A program made the position numbers and the translations under genes. Under the pieces are notes generated by a model. That model ran no database searches. It was not told the DNA's origin and saw nothing but the letters and a program-made list of their open reading frames with translations. This document shows, one piece after another, positions 43,014-57,100 of a stretch of DNA of 64,000 bases (position 1 is the first letter of the stretch; every line of letters begins with the position of its first letter). The DNA comes from Candidatus Scybalocola faecigallinarum (GTDB taxonomy: Bacteria > Bacillota > Clostridia > Lachnospirales > Lachnospiraceae): NCBI GenBank assembly GCA_018711005.1, contig DVIT01000022.1, forward strand, positions 1 through 64,000, written 5' to 3'.

Positions 43014-45035
43014 TTATTTTGCACTGCCTTTCTTTTTAATGATGATAAAGGCTGCTCCAGCAATGATGATCACTGCCACAACTGCGATACCGCCGATAAT
43101 AAGCGGCATATTTACGGAAGAACCGTTGCTGCTATCGCCATCTGTTGGAAGCTGTGCCAACGGTGTTGTCTCGTCTTCGAGGGTGGTTGTGTCGCCGTTA
43201 TCTTCCTGTGCAGGCTCTGTATCACCGGAATTGTCCTCAGATTCGGTGATCTCAGGAGTTTCTGCTAATGGAGTTTCTTCGTCCTCGAGAACTGTAATAT
43301 TACCATCCTCAATTTCAACCTGCTGACCATCCTCGTTATAATTGGTTTCATTTCCTTCACCATCAGTTACAGTGGTGACCGGTACAGCCACCGGCGGTGC
43401 TACAGTACCGTCTTCATAAACCACTACAGTACCGTCTTCCTCAGTCACATACTGAGTTACTACTTGAGTAATAACTTCAGGTTCAACCTCAATCTCTGTT
43501 TCTACATCAGCATCTCTGTAATATACTGCATAACTGGACTGGCTGTCATTATACTCATGAACAATCGGCGCATCCTGGCCATTTAAGCGAATATAATTAG
43601 TATCGCCGATCGTCATGGTTTCAGGAGCTTCCTCAAACTCTACGCTTTCCCCATAAGCAACTTCCACTTCCTGTGTATCCAAAACAGAATTATCTTCCAC
43701 AGAAATATATCTCATAGTTACTGTATAGGGCTGAGGATCATTAACCTCCTGAGCGGCATAGTAAACATTATAGGATCTCGTAGAAGTTCCATAAGTATGA
43801 ACAATCTGTCCGTTGCCATTTCCCTGGCCGGAAAGTACCTGATAAACTACGCCATTAATTTCCAAAGTCGGTGTTGAGCTGATATCATAAGTCATCGGCT
43901 CTCCATCTGGTGTTACCGTAGCTGTAATTGCGGAAAGAATTGTTTCCGGATTATCATAGTCTACAAAATTAATAGTTACATCATATGGAACAGATTCCTC
44001 TGTTACGACATATGGAATGTTATACACTGTGGAACGTGTACTTGAAAATTCACGCTCGATATAGTTATCTATACCTTCTGCCAACTGGTACTGTTTAAAA
44101 TTAGCTTCATAAGTTGATGGAAGATCGATGTGAACCAACGCATCTACATCCACAGTCTGGCGAATAGAGTACAATACTGCGTTATTATTATCCGCATCTA
44201 CAAAATTAATTGTAATCTCATAAGGAGTTTCCGGAGTATCGATCACTCTGGCATACTCAAACACATATTCGGAAGCTGCGTTATCGTATGTAATATTATA
44301 AGATGAATTACGGCTTTCTAACTGATAGGTTTCTCCATTTGTCTCATAGGTGGCTGGAGCAGTCAATGTATACGACTCACCATAATTTAAAGTGACAGCA
44401 TCGGAATAAATTACTTCATCACTTTCATCCACATAATAAACATTAAAGGAACGAGCCTCTTTTGTGCTGGGACTATATTGAAGGGTTACATTATCAGTAC
44501 CATACTGCAACAGATAGCTATTATTGCTGATCGTATAAACAGTTCCGCCCAAATCAAAGGATGCTGGCGCTGTATAAGTGACAGACGGATAGTTTACAGC
44601 ATCCAAAAATACTTGTTCTGACTGTAAAAATTGTCCGTCAGTTCCCTGACAAGTCACTGTCACATAATAAGCCTGGGCGCTATAACCAATAGCCACCTGA
44701 GTTGATTCTTCATAACCATCACCATCACTATCATACGGTGCAGTCACCTGAAGAAAAATACTTCCGCTATTCCAAAATTCAAGAGTATGAACTCCGCTTC
44801 TAAAGGTACCTGCTCCAATTTCACTGCCGTTCACAGTAGCCACATAAGAGTATTCTTCTGCACCGCTGGCAGAAACAGTAAAGGTCTGATAACCAAATCT
44901 GTCTGTTGCTTGTGAACTTATACTTATGGCGGGTGCCGGGGCTGCAGCCACCGGGATCTGTATCCCGGTGGCACAACCAAGCGCAAGCACTAAAGTCATT
45001 ACATACGAAAAAATCGTCTTTTTTAATCTTTTCAT
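43014..45035 (-). CDS. Surface protein with repeated MucBP-like modules
   Basis: 673 residues. Signal peptide (MKRLKKTIFSYVMTLVLALG..., cleavage near residue 32). Then about five repeats of 75-80 residues with the pattern 'PY(D/E/T)VTINFVDxDN...VLxxIxxTV...LPSTYExNGxxYxL...YxVxYxxxE', close to MucBP-type adhesin modules. A Glu/Thr/Pro-rich stalk (about 505-640) follows, then one membrane segment (LIIGGIAVVAVIIIAGAAFIII) and a KKKGSAK tail. Instead of LPXTG it has Leu-Pro-Thr-Asp-Gly-Asp before the segment, so sorting by a class A sortase is doubtful. GGAGAG lies before the ATG. It starts 101 bases after the giant adhesin gene on the same strand and is probably in the same operon. Confidence 0.8.
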   Translation of the reverse strand: MKRLKKTIFSYVMTLVLALGCATGIQIPVAAAPAPAISISSQATDRFGYQTFTVSASGAEEYSYVATVNGSEIGAGTFRSGVHTLEFWNSGSIFLQVTAPYDSDGDGYEESTQVAIGYSAQAYYVTVTCQGTDGQFLQSEQVFLDAVNYPSVTYTAPASFDLGGTVYTISNNSYLLQYGTDNVTLQYSPSTKEARSFNVYYVDESDEVIYSDAVTLNYGESYTLTAPATYETNGETYQLESRNSSYNITYDNAASEYVFEYARVIDTPETPYEITINFVDADNNNAVLYSIRQTVDVDALVHIDLPSTYEANFKQYQLAEGIDNYIEREFSSTRSTVYNIPYVVTEESVPYDVTINFVDYDNPETILSAITATVTPDGEPMTYDISSTPTLEINGVVYQVLSGQGNGNGQIVHTYGTSTRSYNVYYAAQEVNDPQPYTVTMRYISVEDNSVLDTQEVEVAYGESVEFEEAPETMTIGDTNYIRLNGQDAPIVHEYNDSQSSYAVYYRDADVETEIEVEPEVITQVVTQYVTEEDGTVVVYEDGTVAPPVAVPVTTVTDGEGNETNYNEDGQQVEIEDGNITVLEDEETPLAETPEITESEDNSGDTEPAQEDNGDTTTLEDETTPLAQLPTDGDSSNGSSVNMPLIIGGIAVVAVIIIAGAAFIIIKKKGSAK

Positions 45036-45136
45036 AAAAACCTCTCCTTACTGTAATTTATTTCATATAATTTCCTTTATCTGAGATAAGCATATAATAC
45101 CAAAATCACATGAACATCACACAAAGGAGTCATTTT

Positions 45137-48100
45137 TTAATGTTCAGCTCTTTTTTTTCGCCATTTCCAATAAATTATTCCAATAATAACGGCAGCAGAA
45201 ATTCCAAGTGCGGTAAACAGCGCAGTCAAAGCAATGGGATCGCCCGTCCGTACCGCTGTAATAACACGACGAATTACTTTCGGAACACGGTTCACCACAG
45301 TATTTGTTATCGTTTCAGTGATTATTGGTCTCTCAATATCCTCAATACGATAAATTCCTGCATCCCATGTCAGGTCCGTCTGTCCCGGATTCATATAAAA
45401 TGCCATGGAGAAATAATATTCTCCGTTTTGTGTGGTCGCATTGGAATCTACTGAGGTATCACTTCCGATATTTCTCAAAGTAATTGTCCATGGGTCGCTA
45501 ACAGCAAATCCAACCCTATAATATCCCGATGGAATACCGCTGAACAGATATCTGCCTTCACTGTCAGTAATAGTTTCAGCTACAGTCTCCCATGCATTTT
45601 CATCCCACAAATCGCCGCTGGCACAACGCTGAAGAATTACAGTAATACCTTCAACTCCGTTTTCACCATCTGTTTGAATGCCATCCTGATCCTTATCATA
45701 CCATACATAATCTCCCACTGTACATGGATTATCATTATAGTAAATACCCGCATCAATGGTCATATCTTCCTGACCATACTCAGGCTTTACAGAATCTGTA
45801 GGATAACCGGCACCCAAAACATAGTTTGAAAGCATATTAGAATCCAACGCCGTATCTTCGCCCTGATATGGTCGTGTTCGGGATACCAGAGGAGAGATAT
45901 TAAAGACTACCCGATACTCTGCGTCATAAACATCGCTGCTCTTTACACCAGTGAACTTATAGTGTCCATTTTCATCGGTCACGGATGTTGAAACTGTCTC
46001 CCACTCACCATCACCCTTGCGTTGCTGCAAAGTAACGATAATGCCATAAACCGGCGCTTCATCTCCATCTTGTATACCGTCTCTGTTTGCATCGATCCAT
46101 ACATAATCGCCAATGGCACTCAGCAGATAAGCCCCTGCATCATGGGTTAAGTCTGCCGTATCGGCAGGAAGCTCAATAATATCTGTAAAACCTCCATTTA
46201 ATGTTTCATCATCAAAATATGCCACTTCAGAATCATGCTCTGCATCACCCACACCAGCTTCCACTGAAATATAATTTTCCGGATACTGGAAATGGATACG
46301 ATAACGTCCGGCTTCCAAACGGTCGAATAAATACCGTCCGTCTTCGCCTACAACTGTTGATGCAACAGGTTCATCCGATAAAGCACCGTCATCACCTACA
46401 GTGTAAAGATCCACAATCGTTCCCGGCAGCGGAATATGAATACTCTGGGTATTATCATAATCCCGATCATCAAATACATAGCCGCCAAGAGCACTGTAAA
46501 CTGTCACGCCTGCATCCCAAGTCATATCATCTGCATACAACCGGATCACATCCGTATACATAACGCCGCTGTTACGGTCATGTTTTGCATCGGAATCCGC
46601 ACCGGAAGATCCGGCATTGGCCTGTGTAAAGGAATAGTTTGTGGTGTATCCGGTTTTTATAGCATCGGAAATATCAAACTCAACCACATATAATCCCTTG
46701 GGCAGATCGGTAAAGCAATAATAACCATCCTTACCAGCCGTATCATTGTGTGCAGTAATCTGCGTCCGGTATGGTGTCAATGATTCAATACTGTCATCCG
46801 AAGATTCAAGTCTGTACAGATTTACTGTAACACCGTTCAAACCAGATTCGCTTTCATCCTGAACACCATTTTTATTAGCATCAATCCACACATAATCCCC
46901 AAGACTTACCAGAGAAACAAAACCGGCATCAATGGTCATGTTTTCTTCGCCAATCAGTTTTCCATCCCCATCCACTGATAGGGTCAGATTGACAGCTTCT
47001 GTTTCTCCTGCATTATTAATATTAGAATCTAATGTCGTATCCCCTATAGCATACTGTGCTGTTGGAGCATAGCCGTCGGGAATCTCAAATACAACCTTAT
47101 ATTCATAATATGTATTTCCTACATAATATTTAGGATTCGTCGGATCTGCATCATAACCGGAATCTTCCTCATAAGAGGCTTCGGTCCGGTAATTACACGG
47201 AAGCTCATCAAACAAATATTTACCCTGCGTATCCGTAAAGGTCGTCTTATAAACTTCCCATTCGCCTTCTTGAGTCGTTGTTGATTTCCTACGATATAAA
47301 GTAACCTCCACATCTCTGGCTACACGATCTCCGCCATCCTGGATGCCGTTGTCATTATCATCGAAAAATGCATAATCACCAATACTTCCTGTAGTCAGAT
47401 ACATTTCAGCCAAAACCTCATTAGAAGATACACGGTCAACAGTTCTCATTTGGGAACTTTCTGTATCATTGGCTCTCACGACAGCTGCAGCAGTAGTGTT
47501 TCCAATAACTGCGTCTTCATAAGCAGCCATTTCTTCGGCTGTATATCCCGGAGCCCGCATAGCCAACGTTACATTATAAACATCGCCAGCCTCCATATAA
47601 TATGCGTCATCAAAAGTTACTTCCACACCAATAGCCGTAACCTGAGACATATCTGCCGGAGGTGTTGTTGTCCATCCTGCACCCCACACATCTTCAGCCT
47701 TGCTGTTAAGCATTGGCAATTCCTCGGCTGCCGTCTTGCTTCGCCGGGTTGCTTCGTCCCAGCTGCCTCCTACATAATAATAAACTGTTGCATGAGCACC
47801 TTCGACACCGTCTGGATTGCCATCAACCCACAGAAGGGTTACCGGTTCATAAGTATGTGTGCCATCACTTACCGGAAGACTTGTTGAACGCTGACTTAAA
47901 ATCTGGTCATTATTAGCCGGGCGCATTTCCTGAGTATCTCCAGTAAACGGTATAATATCCACAAAGCGAGCTTCCCTCACATCCTCTCCGGCATTCGCTA
48001 AAGACAAACGATAATAAATCGTTCCTGCAGGTTCAACAACTGCCGATATACCAGAAGACAGCCATTCATTTGCTTCCTCTGCAATATATTTTCGGATAAT

Positions 48101-51100
48101 CAACGAGTCGCTTCGGGAAACCTGGATCTGCACCGGCTGACTTAAATATCTCAGTTCATCGCCATCAATTTCTTCTCCTGTAACATCCTCAACAAAATCA
48201 TCACTATTCGTATCCGAAATCAAATCACTGTTATCAGATGGAGCTTTCAAATAACTCATACCTGTAGGATTATCCAGGGTCAGAGGAAGCTGATACCCGC
48301 TTCCTATGGTTCCAGTAGCATTTAAGTTGATCACCGTAGACGGAAGCCCCAGGTCAATATCCGCTGCATAGTCCAAAATAATGCTCTGTCCGGGTTCAAG
48401 CTTGAAATCCTCTCCAAAGTCCAGAACATACTGATAGGACGTCTGGGTCACAGTTACAGGATTTCCTTCCTCGTCTGTAATTTCCTGTTTCGTAACAATC
48501 TCTATAGGCTCTGATACAGATACATTTTTAAGGATTTTTCCATCAGACAAACGTACTCTGATACCCTTTACACCATCCTCAGCATATAAGCTGGTATTTA
48601 ATGTAGTGTATGGCGGTAAGGTTATTGACATTACCGGATGCTTCAAGGCTGCTTTAGATGTATCAATCACAGTGCCTACCGTTGAAAACTCTACTGTATC
48701 TCCGGAATAATAATAGCCAGAAGACGATGTGCTTGTAATCTCATTGTCCAATGACAAATATGGCAGATCTTCATCATAACGGCTAAATGTTACTTCAACA
48801 CTGTCGGATGCTGTACCTGTCCGGTGAGCTGGCTGACCAGATTCATCAAGCATTGTATCTTCCCAGTTTAAAGAAGCTGTATTTTTGATCTTTCGGATCT
48901 CCGGTAATGTAGCGTCCGAAGGTCTCTGCTTAAAGGTCACCAAAACTTCAATAGCCCCTGCATCAAATCCGACGCCGGCATTTGTATAGCTAACTCTGTA
49001 GCCAACACTCTTGTCCGGAAGATCTACCTGAACATATGCATTGTCAGCTAAATCCGTCAGATCAATATCCTTTTGAACCGTCTGCCACTGGGCATTTCCA
49101 GATGTTGTCTCTATCTTTGCTTCTACAGTCGCCAGCACATGGCTGCCGTCTCTATTTACAGATTTATACAGGTTCAATGATTCCATAACATAATCGGAAG
49201 ATGATAAAACATACCCATCAACCTTATCCGTAATGTCGTAGTAATCACCTAAAGAACCAGCTGTAAGGCCATAGAAGGTCAGAGTATCGTCTGTAACAAC
49301 AAATTTCTCTGCCGGAAGTTCATTGGTTCTATCGGTCATACCAGAAACCCGGAAGTATACGCTTACATCCTGGTTCATGAGACTTTGCTCTGAGTTTGCG
49401 CTTTCTGCATATCCAGTACCATTTTCCAAACGAACAGACTTATCAATGGACGACCTGAAGGTCTTAACAGAAGCTTCTGTCCGGTTCTGGAAGATCACTT
49501 TATCTGTATAACCTTCGCTGTCCGTCTTGCTTACATTAGTAAAATCAGTTCCCGGATTCTGGTTCCCTGTTACGGTAACCTTTTTCTTTAAAATATTCTG
49601 TTCCAGACGGTCATCCAACGGATACCCATCCGGTGCAGTAACTTCTACAACCCAATAATCACCTACGGGCAGCAGATCACTCTGTCCGATTCCGTCGCCG
49701 GAAACGGTTACGGTATCCAGGACTGTTGACAATTCTGTATCAGACGCAGCATAAATATTAAATACAGCGCTAAGTCCATCTTCATCACAGATAACATTCC
49801 CCTGTGTATCCTCTTTCCGGATCACGATCCGTCCCTTAGCCGATGTGTTGGTAACGGAAACCGTATACTCTACATCTATAAAAGATTCACTCTCAGGAAT
49901 TGTCACCTTCTGTGCTGTCAGCTCATAGCCGTCCGGAGCATTTGTCTCAATAAGAACATAATCTCCCGGCGCCAGTTTAGACCATGTAACAACGCCATCT
50001 GCGCCTGTCGTCTGAGCTTTACCCACCGGATTACCCTTATGAGCTGTCATCTTTTCGTAGTCTGTGTCTGCGCCTTCTTCGGAAGCATTCTCATCATACG
50101 TGTACAGTTCAAAGGTCACGCCGGAAAGCGGTTTGCTGCCATTATTGCTGTCTGTCTTCTTTTCTACTTTCAAGGTGCGGTAAATATCGTCCCACTGTGT
50201 TCTCTCTACAGTTTGTCCTGCAACCACCTCAAACTCAATAGGGGTAGGATCTACAGTGAAATCCACTGTTACATTATCAGTGTTCGTTAAGGATTCCGGA
50301 GCTTTAACTTCTGTCACGCGGTATTTTCCCGGTTCAATATAACCGGATAAATAAGCACCTACCACTGGTTCATCTCCAGGGGTGAGTACATCGGAGGTTA
50401 CAGTAATTTTGCTGGCTTCTTCTGAACCGCCCACATATTCCCATTGACCGGCTGCATCGTTCCAACGCTCTAAAGTGTACTTCGCTCCTGACAAACCTCT
50501 GCCGGTTGTATCATCGGCTGTAGTTTTTGTCTTCTTCATAAGAAGGAAACGGCCTTTATCCGTTGTATTATTAATGGCCTGATCATCCGTAAAATAAGTA
50601 TTTATTTTACTAGCCTCGACACGGATGTGAATATTTCCCTCTGAGTCGATATAATTTCCGTTTTGCTTATCTCCCTTGTCAAACTGAGTCTTATCCTTAG
50701 CAAAAGTGCCGTCGTCCATTACTTCTTTAAGAATATAGTCTCCTGCATCCAAACGGTAAGAAATCTTTCCATATTCGTCTGTCTTAAGCGTTGCAAGCTT
50801 CTCCTCCTGACCTTCCCCATTAACCTTGTAGAGTTCAAAAGAAATATTCTCACCAGGAGCTTTGCCATCAGGCGCTGTTGCCCATGTAACTGTTTTTTCC
50901 AGTTCAAATCCGCCTAAGATCACATTGTAAACATTTTGCGAATAAGCGTATTTCCGCTGATTCTTATCATCCTTATCCTTGGTGTTATCCAGCGTCACTT
51001 GTGTGATCTCTGTGTTTTCCACATAGCCGGTTGGCGTAAGGGTCTCCTTATACCAATATGTTCCATTCAACAAATCGGTCCAGGTGATAACGCCATTTTT

Positions 51101-54100
51101 ATCTGTCGTTCCGGTGCGAACAGGATTTGTTCCAGCTTTGGCATCATCTTCCTTCGCATAAAGTGCAAACTCTGCTCCGGCAACCGGCTTCGTTGTTGGT
51201 CTAGAACCATCCTTTTCATACTTGCATAATGTCAATGTATTTGTATGCTGATTCGTTAATGGTTCATCGATAGTTTTCAACGTATTTGCCGTAACAGCAT
51301 AGCCATCGTCACCGCCAAACACAATGCCTCCCTCCGGAAGGTAATAGCCGTCTGGCGCTGTTGTCTCCTTCAGCCAGTAATCTCCGGCAGGCAGTAATGG
51401 GGAAGTGTATTTACCATCTCCATTGTCCGTCATTTCACCGACTCTGTTTGTACAAGCCTTATCAGAATATATCTCCAGGATTGCGCCGGATAACGGTTTC
51501 TTATCGTGTTCATCCTGCTTAGTTACAGTGAACTTTCCATAGTTGGAGATATTCTTCACTGTTTTTGTATACGCATCTGTTTTTGTAGTAACACCCTTTT
51601 CAACCGTAACTGAGAAAGGTTCATAGTTAGCCTTTCCATATTCCGATTCATCCTCAGCAGTTCCCAGACCTATCTCAATCACCCAGTACGTTCCAGCGTC
51701 TAAAAGCGGACTTTCGGCGATACCCGCTGGATTTGTTGTCATCGTACCAACTCTTTTTGTAGTAGTCCCTACATCACTCTTAGCTTTGTAAATATCAAAG
51801 GTGACACCTGACAGATTTTCAGTTTCTCCACCATCAGCAGAACCGACATTCCATGTTCCGATCTTATGGATCCAGAACTTGCCTTTAGGATCATTTTCTA
51901 CTTTAATAGGGGTTGTCAGTGTACCGCCGGTAGATGTATCTACATCACCTTTAGCCGGAAGATAACCCTGAACCGTTTGATCACCGATTTCAATCGATCC
52001 CGGATTGGATCCATCCGTAATCTTGCTGCTTTCGATCTTTATATAGATTGGCTCTGTTTTTAAGGTGTAGTTATTATCTGTTGATTCTTCAACAAGTTTA
52101 TAAATTCCCGGTTCCAGATAGTTGGACCATACATAGGTATCCGTTGTAGTTGTTGTGATCGATGATTCATAGTCAACAAACTCATCCTTAGCTTCATCAT
52201 ATTTAGATATTGCAAAGGTTGCCTGTACTTTTGTTGATGTATTTGTTGAGCTTACCTTCGTCAGAGCAAAACGGCCATAATCCGCTTTGTTATAAATCGG
52301 ATGATCAACAAACCATGTATTATCCTCATCACGGCCAAGAACTACTTTGTAGTAGCGGACTCCGTTAATCACTTGATAGTCATATTCACTGCCGAAAATA
52401 GCTTGATCTTCTGGACTTAATTCACCTCGGTCAGCTTCTATAAAGCCATTTGGATATTTAGTCTCTGCAATAAAGTAAACACCATTGGGCAAATCATTAG
52501 AAGAATATTGACCAGAGTTATTGCTGTCAACCATTACATCAACATCATTATTTATATCTGGAACAAGTTGTCCATTTTCCACTTTAGAGGCATAAACTGT
52601 AAAAGTAGCTCCGCTAATATGATACTCCTGCCCGGACAAAACTGAAACCTTATCTAAAAGAATATTCGTATAATTCCAGTTCCCGATTGAAAGTTTATGT
52701 ACATCTTCATCGCCATCAATTTCAGAGAACGGGGCTTGAGGATTATAAGGATTGCTAACTGTTACCGTATGGTATTCAACATTTCCATTCTCATCTTTCT
52801 CCAGCTGATACTTATCTGGAGCAACCAATTCCATAATATAATAGGTTTCACCAGGTACCAAATCTGTAAAAGAATATTGTCCTTGCCCATTTGAAATAGA
52901 TACCTGAACAATTCCCCACTGTTTTGCCTGATCGGTCAGTTCAGAAGTTGCCGTATTATAAATATCATCGATTTCCAACCGTGATTGTTCGTCCCACTCA
53001 GGATGCTTCTGCATTTCAGTGACCATGGCCTTCACCTTATTCTCGTCTCTGAAAACAGCCACTAAAGAACCGGATAACGGCGATTGACTATCAACAGCAT
53101 ACTTTTCTCCCGGGACATGAATTTTCTTATAGTTATAAATCGGAACAGAGTATTCACTTCCGTCGTCATCTAATGGAATAGTAAAAAATGTCCAACAGTT
53201 TTCCTCATCGAAAAAGTAATTGTCGTTGTTCTCATCTCCCCTTAATTCGATTTCCTTCAGATAATATGTTTTTCCCGGTTCCAGTTTAGGTGTCACACCT
53301 TCACCATGGATCACATCTCCATTTTCATCTCTGGCAGTACCGGATCCTCCCGTCCAAATATCACCTTCACTGTTTAGAACAGGACTTAACTTTACCTGCT
53401 CACCATTATTAACAGTTGTCAAGGTACCGTCTGCATCATCCACAACATACAATTCAAAAATGGCACCGTCAATCCGTATATCCGTATCACCATGTACAGT
53501 TTTTATAAACCGTATCCTCGGCTTTGTGGAATAGTCCTTCACCTCAATGGTCAGGTTTGGCGCAGCATCGCCAACCCACTGAAAGCCATTCGTTTCATCC
53601 ACAATTCCATACCTGGAAGTACCATCAGAGTTGATCTGGATCAACATATCCTGTGCCGTTGTCCACGTATCATCCGGGGTCTTGGTTTCCCGCAGCCAGT
53701 AATATCCGGGAGTGAGCTCGGTCACAGAGGCTGTATATGAAGACGACATATCAACAGTCTCTACCGCATCTCTATTAGGATCTTCAGGAAGCGCAAGATC
53801 CTTTGAACTGTCTTTTATCGTTCCATCACTGTCCTTATAAGGATACACTGTAAACTTGGCACCTTCCAGCCGTTCCATCACCTCTGTACCATGAAAAGCA
53901 CCATACTTTTCAATAGTGAAACCGCCTGAGCGTTCGTTGGTCAGTTCCATAAGATTCGTATTGTTTTTGTCTGTTGTAACGATCTTATCCTCTGTTACTG
54001 TAATCTCATAAACTGTATCTGACACAATATATCCTGTTACAGAAGACTTTTCCTTCATATAATATGTGCCAGGAGTCAGCCAGTCAGAAAGCGCCGTGCC

Positions 54101-57100
54101 ATCAGATGCTGTAGTAAGTGTGTCCACTTTCGTTGTGCAATCTTTATCCGAGTAAATTTCAAAAACAACATCTGCCAGTGGAGCATCTTCATCCACACTG
54201 CCATCGGCTGCAGCGGCAAATTTTTGGATCTGGATCTTACCTTTAACGGCGATATTCTTGATCTTTTCTACAGTCGTATTATTATATCCTTCCTGGTTTT
54301 CTCCGGCAGTGATCGTCACCTTTTTGGAATATGTTGTAGAACGACCCTCTGTAAAATATCCATCCGGCAGTGTTTCTACCAGCCAGTAATCGCCCGGAAC
54401 CAGATCATCAAAGGATGCCTTGCCGCCATTTGCCGTAGTCATCGCGCCAATGCTAGTCTTTCCTGTATCTGCCTCTGGAGTTTCAGCATTCGTATCAGCT
54501 ACCTTATATAATGTAAAGGTCACACCATCCAAAGGTGTCGTTGTTCCATTAGGCTGGTTAAAGGTGGTTGTCTTCTCCACCAACAGCTTGCCTTTTCTTA
54601 CGTTTTCAACCTCAAGTGTATATGGTTTTGAAGCATCGCTGTTTGTTTTCACTTTATACCATGTGTCATTATTAACATATCCATTTGGCGTACTTGTTTC
54701 CCTGACAAAATATGTGGTACCAGGCGCAAGATCACCAAAGGTCAGCGTACCGTCTTCTCCTGTCGTACCTTCTTTTATTTTGGTTCCTTGTGTCAATCCG
54801 CCTTGACCATCAGATACAGATGTATACAGTTCAAAACCAACGTTTTCCATAGCTGTATTCAGAACACTGTCTGTCTTGCTGACCACAATGGATACTGTTT
54901 TTTGGTTTTCACATTCTACTGTAACAATCTTATTAGTATTAGTACATGTGACCTCAACCACTTGCGTATTCACAGCATAACCGCTGGGCGCCTGGATTTC
55001 CTTTACATAGTAGGTTTGACCTAACTCTAACTGAGAAGTAGAATATCCGATACCATGTACTGTCTGACTATTTTCTACATGAGTTCCTGTAGTAATTCTT
55101 TCCAGTTCATGGGTTCCGGCTTCTGCATCTGCTTTTGTCGCATACACGCCAAACACAGCGCCATTGAGAGCTGCTGCTGTTTTTGTGCCATCTGCCGCGG
55201 ACTTTTCAATACGGATCTGCCCATATTCCAGGTAATTGCGCACGGTTTCTGTCTGGTTAATGTTCCATTCACCACTGCCCTGGGGTGCAACCGGCTCTAC
55301 ATCAAAATTATGTAATACCTTATCTGCCTGATAAGGCGCCGGAGCTTCAATTTCCTTGTACTGATATTTCCCCGGTGCTAATGTCACATAAGGTGATGTG
55401 GAACGACCTGTAGCGTCCAGATTTGTTTTTATAGTTACTTTTTCTCTGCCATCAGACACTGTACTCACATTGGTAAAGTTCCCGCTGGAATCCTTAACAC
55501 CATAAAGGGGGGTTCCCTCTGCATTGTAGAGTTCAAAAACTGCGCCTGCCAGTGCCTGCTCAACTCCCGTCTGCGGATCTTCTTCACCGAGCTTAGAGAA
55601 GCGTACATTAGCCTGAGGATCATTGGTAATTTCATAAGACTGGGTCGCCTGGGCTGTTACTTGTACAACCTGGGGATCTCCTGCCGTATAATTCACAGGT
55701 GCCTGAGTCTCCACAAGAACATAACAACCCTGGGTCAAAGGTCCGGATGTAACTGTGCCATCCGTACCGGTTGTCAGTGTAGCTGCCAGCTTATCCTGTT
55801 CCGGAGCGCTGGCCGCAGCCTCTGCCGCATCTTCATTTTCATAAGGTCCGTATGCCTGGAAAACTGCTCCTGACAGTAAGTTTTGTTCATTATTACTATC
55901 TTGCTTTGTAATCTTTAAAAGTCCCTTAGGAGACTCATTTTTAAATACATTTTCTCCATCCAGGACTGGCTCGTTTACTTCCCCGCCAGTAACAGTGATC
56001 TCATATTCTTTTTCAGATACTGTATATCCGGCATCCTCCAGATCCTCCGGAAGCGCAGTTTCTTTTAACGTATACGTTCCGCCAGGAATGTTGTGGAAAA
56101 CAACCTGCCCGCTTTCTGCTGAAACAGCGGTATATGTATTAGTTCCATCCTCAGAAGTCAAAGTAAAGGTTACGCCGCCTAACGGCTGATCTGTATGGCC
56201 ATAGGCATCATCACCTGTTTTCTTAAACTGGAGGATACCTACAGTATCCGCAATATTAATCATTTCTGCGGTCTTGTCGCCATCTGCCGCTGCGTCATCG
56301 CCAAAGATAACGTTTCCGGTTTCATCAATCGTCACCTTAAGGACCGGCGCATTTTCAAAGCCTGCCAATCCGGAAGTTTCTTTAATATAGTAGGTTCCAT
56401 ATCGGATTTGGTTGAATGTGGCAATGCCATCTTCATTAACCTCAATATCTGATACAGGCTGCCGGTTCAGATTATAGGCCACATTACTGCAGTCTTCATC
56501 TGTATAAAGTGTAAATTTAACAGTGCCATAAAGCTTGGCATAATCTGAATTCAGTGTATAAATCTCATCACCGACCTGGATCTTCTTTTCTACCTTTACG
56601 TCAGCGGAAGCAACACCATCTTCATAGGCTGCAATGATAAACTCAGCAGTATCTGACTTGGTATTCTCGTTATTTTCACCAACAAAAGTATATGTCAGGT
56701 TTGCCGTATTTTCCATATTCCAGGTTTTTATATCCGGCTCTGTTCCTTCTGTCGTGTAAGGATCATAAGGATAGCGCACGGTATACTCATAGGTAGTATT
56801 CGTAGTCTGTCCAACCTCCAGGAACTGCTGAAGATTATCTCCTTCACGGATCGTATCCGGTGTCAAAAATGTGATCCCTGTCACTGTTTCTCCGCTTTTG
56901 TTCAATGTATAATCAGTACCCTCGGCCAATGGGATCTGATCATCTCCATGGATGATCTTTACATCGCTGACCGAAACCGCGCCGCCGCCCTCAGGAATAA
57001 CGGTTGGAAATACATCCTCAACCTTATACCCGTTCTCTGCAAAGCCCAGGCGGCCCAAACGGTTAATACCATCATTATCCGTTACTGCGATCCGATAGGT

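Noticed and set aside
45137-45260. LPXTG sortase signal at the end of the giant adhesin
   Set aside because: Only Arg-Thr-Gly-Asp stands before the membrane segment; Leu-Pro is absent, so a standard signal is not claimed.
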